The notes beneath the pieces are model-generated. The model did no database searches, was not told the origin of the DNA, and saw only the letters and a list, made by a program, of their open reading frames with translations. A DNA stretch of 64,000 nt, taken from the NCBI GenBank assembly GCA_029204225.1, contig CM055110.1:14784914-14848913 (forward strand), read 5' to 3'. Of the stretch, positions 63,576 through 64,000 are shown piece after piece. Source of the stretch: Diphasiastrum complanatum (taxonomy: Eukaryota; Streptophyta; Lycopodiopsida; Lycopodiales; Lycopodiaceae). Both the position numbers and the translations under genes were made by a program. The first letter of the stretch is position 1; the number at the start of each line of letters is the position of its first letter.

Positions 63576-64000
63576 GTAAGCTTTTCAGCGGCCATCTTGT
63601 AAGGTATTCGTACCTTATTAAGGGTGGTTTGCTAAACACACGCTATGTAAGCTGCCAGCATCCTTGAGCCCTTCTTCAAGTTACATAACTACGGACCAAC
63701 TGAGCTGCTTCATCCAAGGACAAATCATAAGTTCTCATTTACTAGTGTACTAACTTCAACTGGAATTTATGGATGCTTGCATAGAACAGAGCTGATTCGC
63801 AGAATAAGGCGCAAACTTTCTCTTAACTAAACTTTGATAGGTCATTTCAAATAAGATGAGCACCAACAATTGTTTTGTAGTCCTTATCCTCGGAGCACCG
63901 AGCTAAGAATATCATCATTCTGTTGGTGAGATTTTCCCTAGTTTCACTGCGTGGAAGTTTAAGTAGTGTCTAGCGCAACAGGCTTGAGTAAGGATCCCAT
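63576..64000 (+). other. AUX/LAX gene intron 2, incomplete
   Basis: No further exon recognised before the window ends. Confidence 0.6.

Overview
The window is nuclear DNA of a land plant. Short coding exons are separated by GT-AG introns, there is an AUX/LAX-type auxin carrier, and LTR retrotransposons use initiator-tRNA-Met-type primer sites (TGGTATCAGAGC or TGGTATCAAAGC). LINEs and CT/GA microsatellites are dense. The TE-swollen introns and the LINE type would suit a fern or another large-genome seed-free plant, but that is inference; the sequence alone does not fix the taxon.

The main gene is a minus-strand homologue of the ribosome-biogenesis factor BOP1 (yeast Erb1). It starts at 39516 and runs leftwards beyond 23576. 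Eleven exons with matching splice phases give 554 uninterrupted codons covering the acidic N-terminus, the BOP1NT domain and the first WD40 repeats. A twelfth exon-like segment, in the right phase and matching the next WD40 repeat, lies at about 1352-1249. If it belongs to the same transcript, intron 11 is about 22.2 kb and holds nearly everything between 1353 and 23575. The last WD40 repeats are not visible.

That intron contains, left to right: Gypsy integrase relics (1.9-3.4 kb); a minus-strand LINE relic (3.5-4.9 kb); a long LINE with ORF1, APE-type endonuclease, RT and a CCHC-like C-terminus (5.2-10.3 kb); a second, internally deleted LINE head-to-tail with it (10.4-12.1 kb); a decayed Ty3/Gypsy element (12.1-15.2 kb); the chromodomain, polypurine tract and LTR of a minus-strand chromovirus (15.2-15.75 kb); two more LINE pieces, one with an open 537-codon RT frame (15.8-18.1 kb); and a Ty1/Copia element on the minus strand that has lost its RT core and most of its 5' LTR (18.1-23.0 kb). 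Introns 8 and 9 hold further LINE fragments (26.1-27.5 and 29.4-32.5 kb).

Right of the BOP1 start (39.5-53.7 kb) I see no convincing host gene. This stretch has a scrambled LTR-type repeat (40.4-42.2 kb), a run of about 65-bp units each carrying a small hairpin with the loop core ATCG (44.56-45.09 kb), an adjoining degenerate ~145-bp tandem repeat, a possible hAT-like transposase tail, AT-rich DNA and microsatellites. A decayed Copia element (53.7-57.4 kb) follows, ending in an LTR with a duplicated primer-binding site. From 58 to 61.4 kb two copies of an unrecognised small gene face each other, and between them lies a TATA-led reading frame that begins MARTKQT, like the tail of histone H3. 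The window ends with a ~52-bp minisatellite and the first two exons of an AUX/LAX-like auxin influx carrier (plus strand, continuing past 64000).

Apart from BOP1 (ribosome assembly) and the AUX/LAX gene (auxin uptake), the content is transposable elements and their debris. The LINE copies share a 3' hairpin and CT-rich tail, and several start directly after a CT run, so the family seems to have produced much of the CT/GA microsatellite content.
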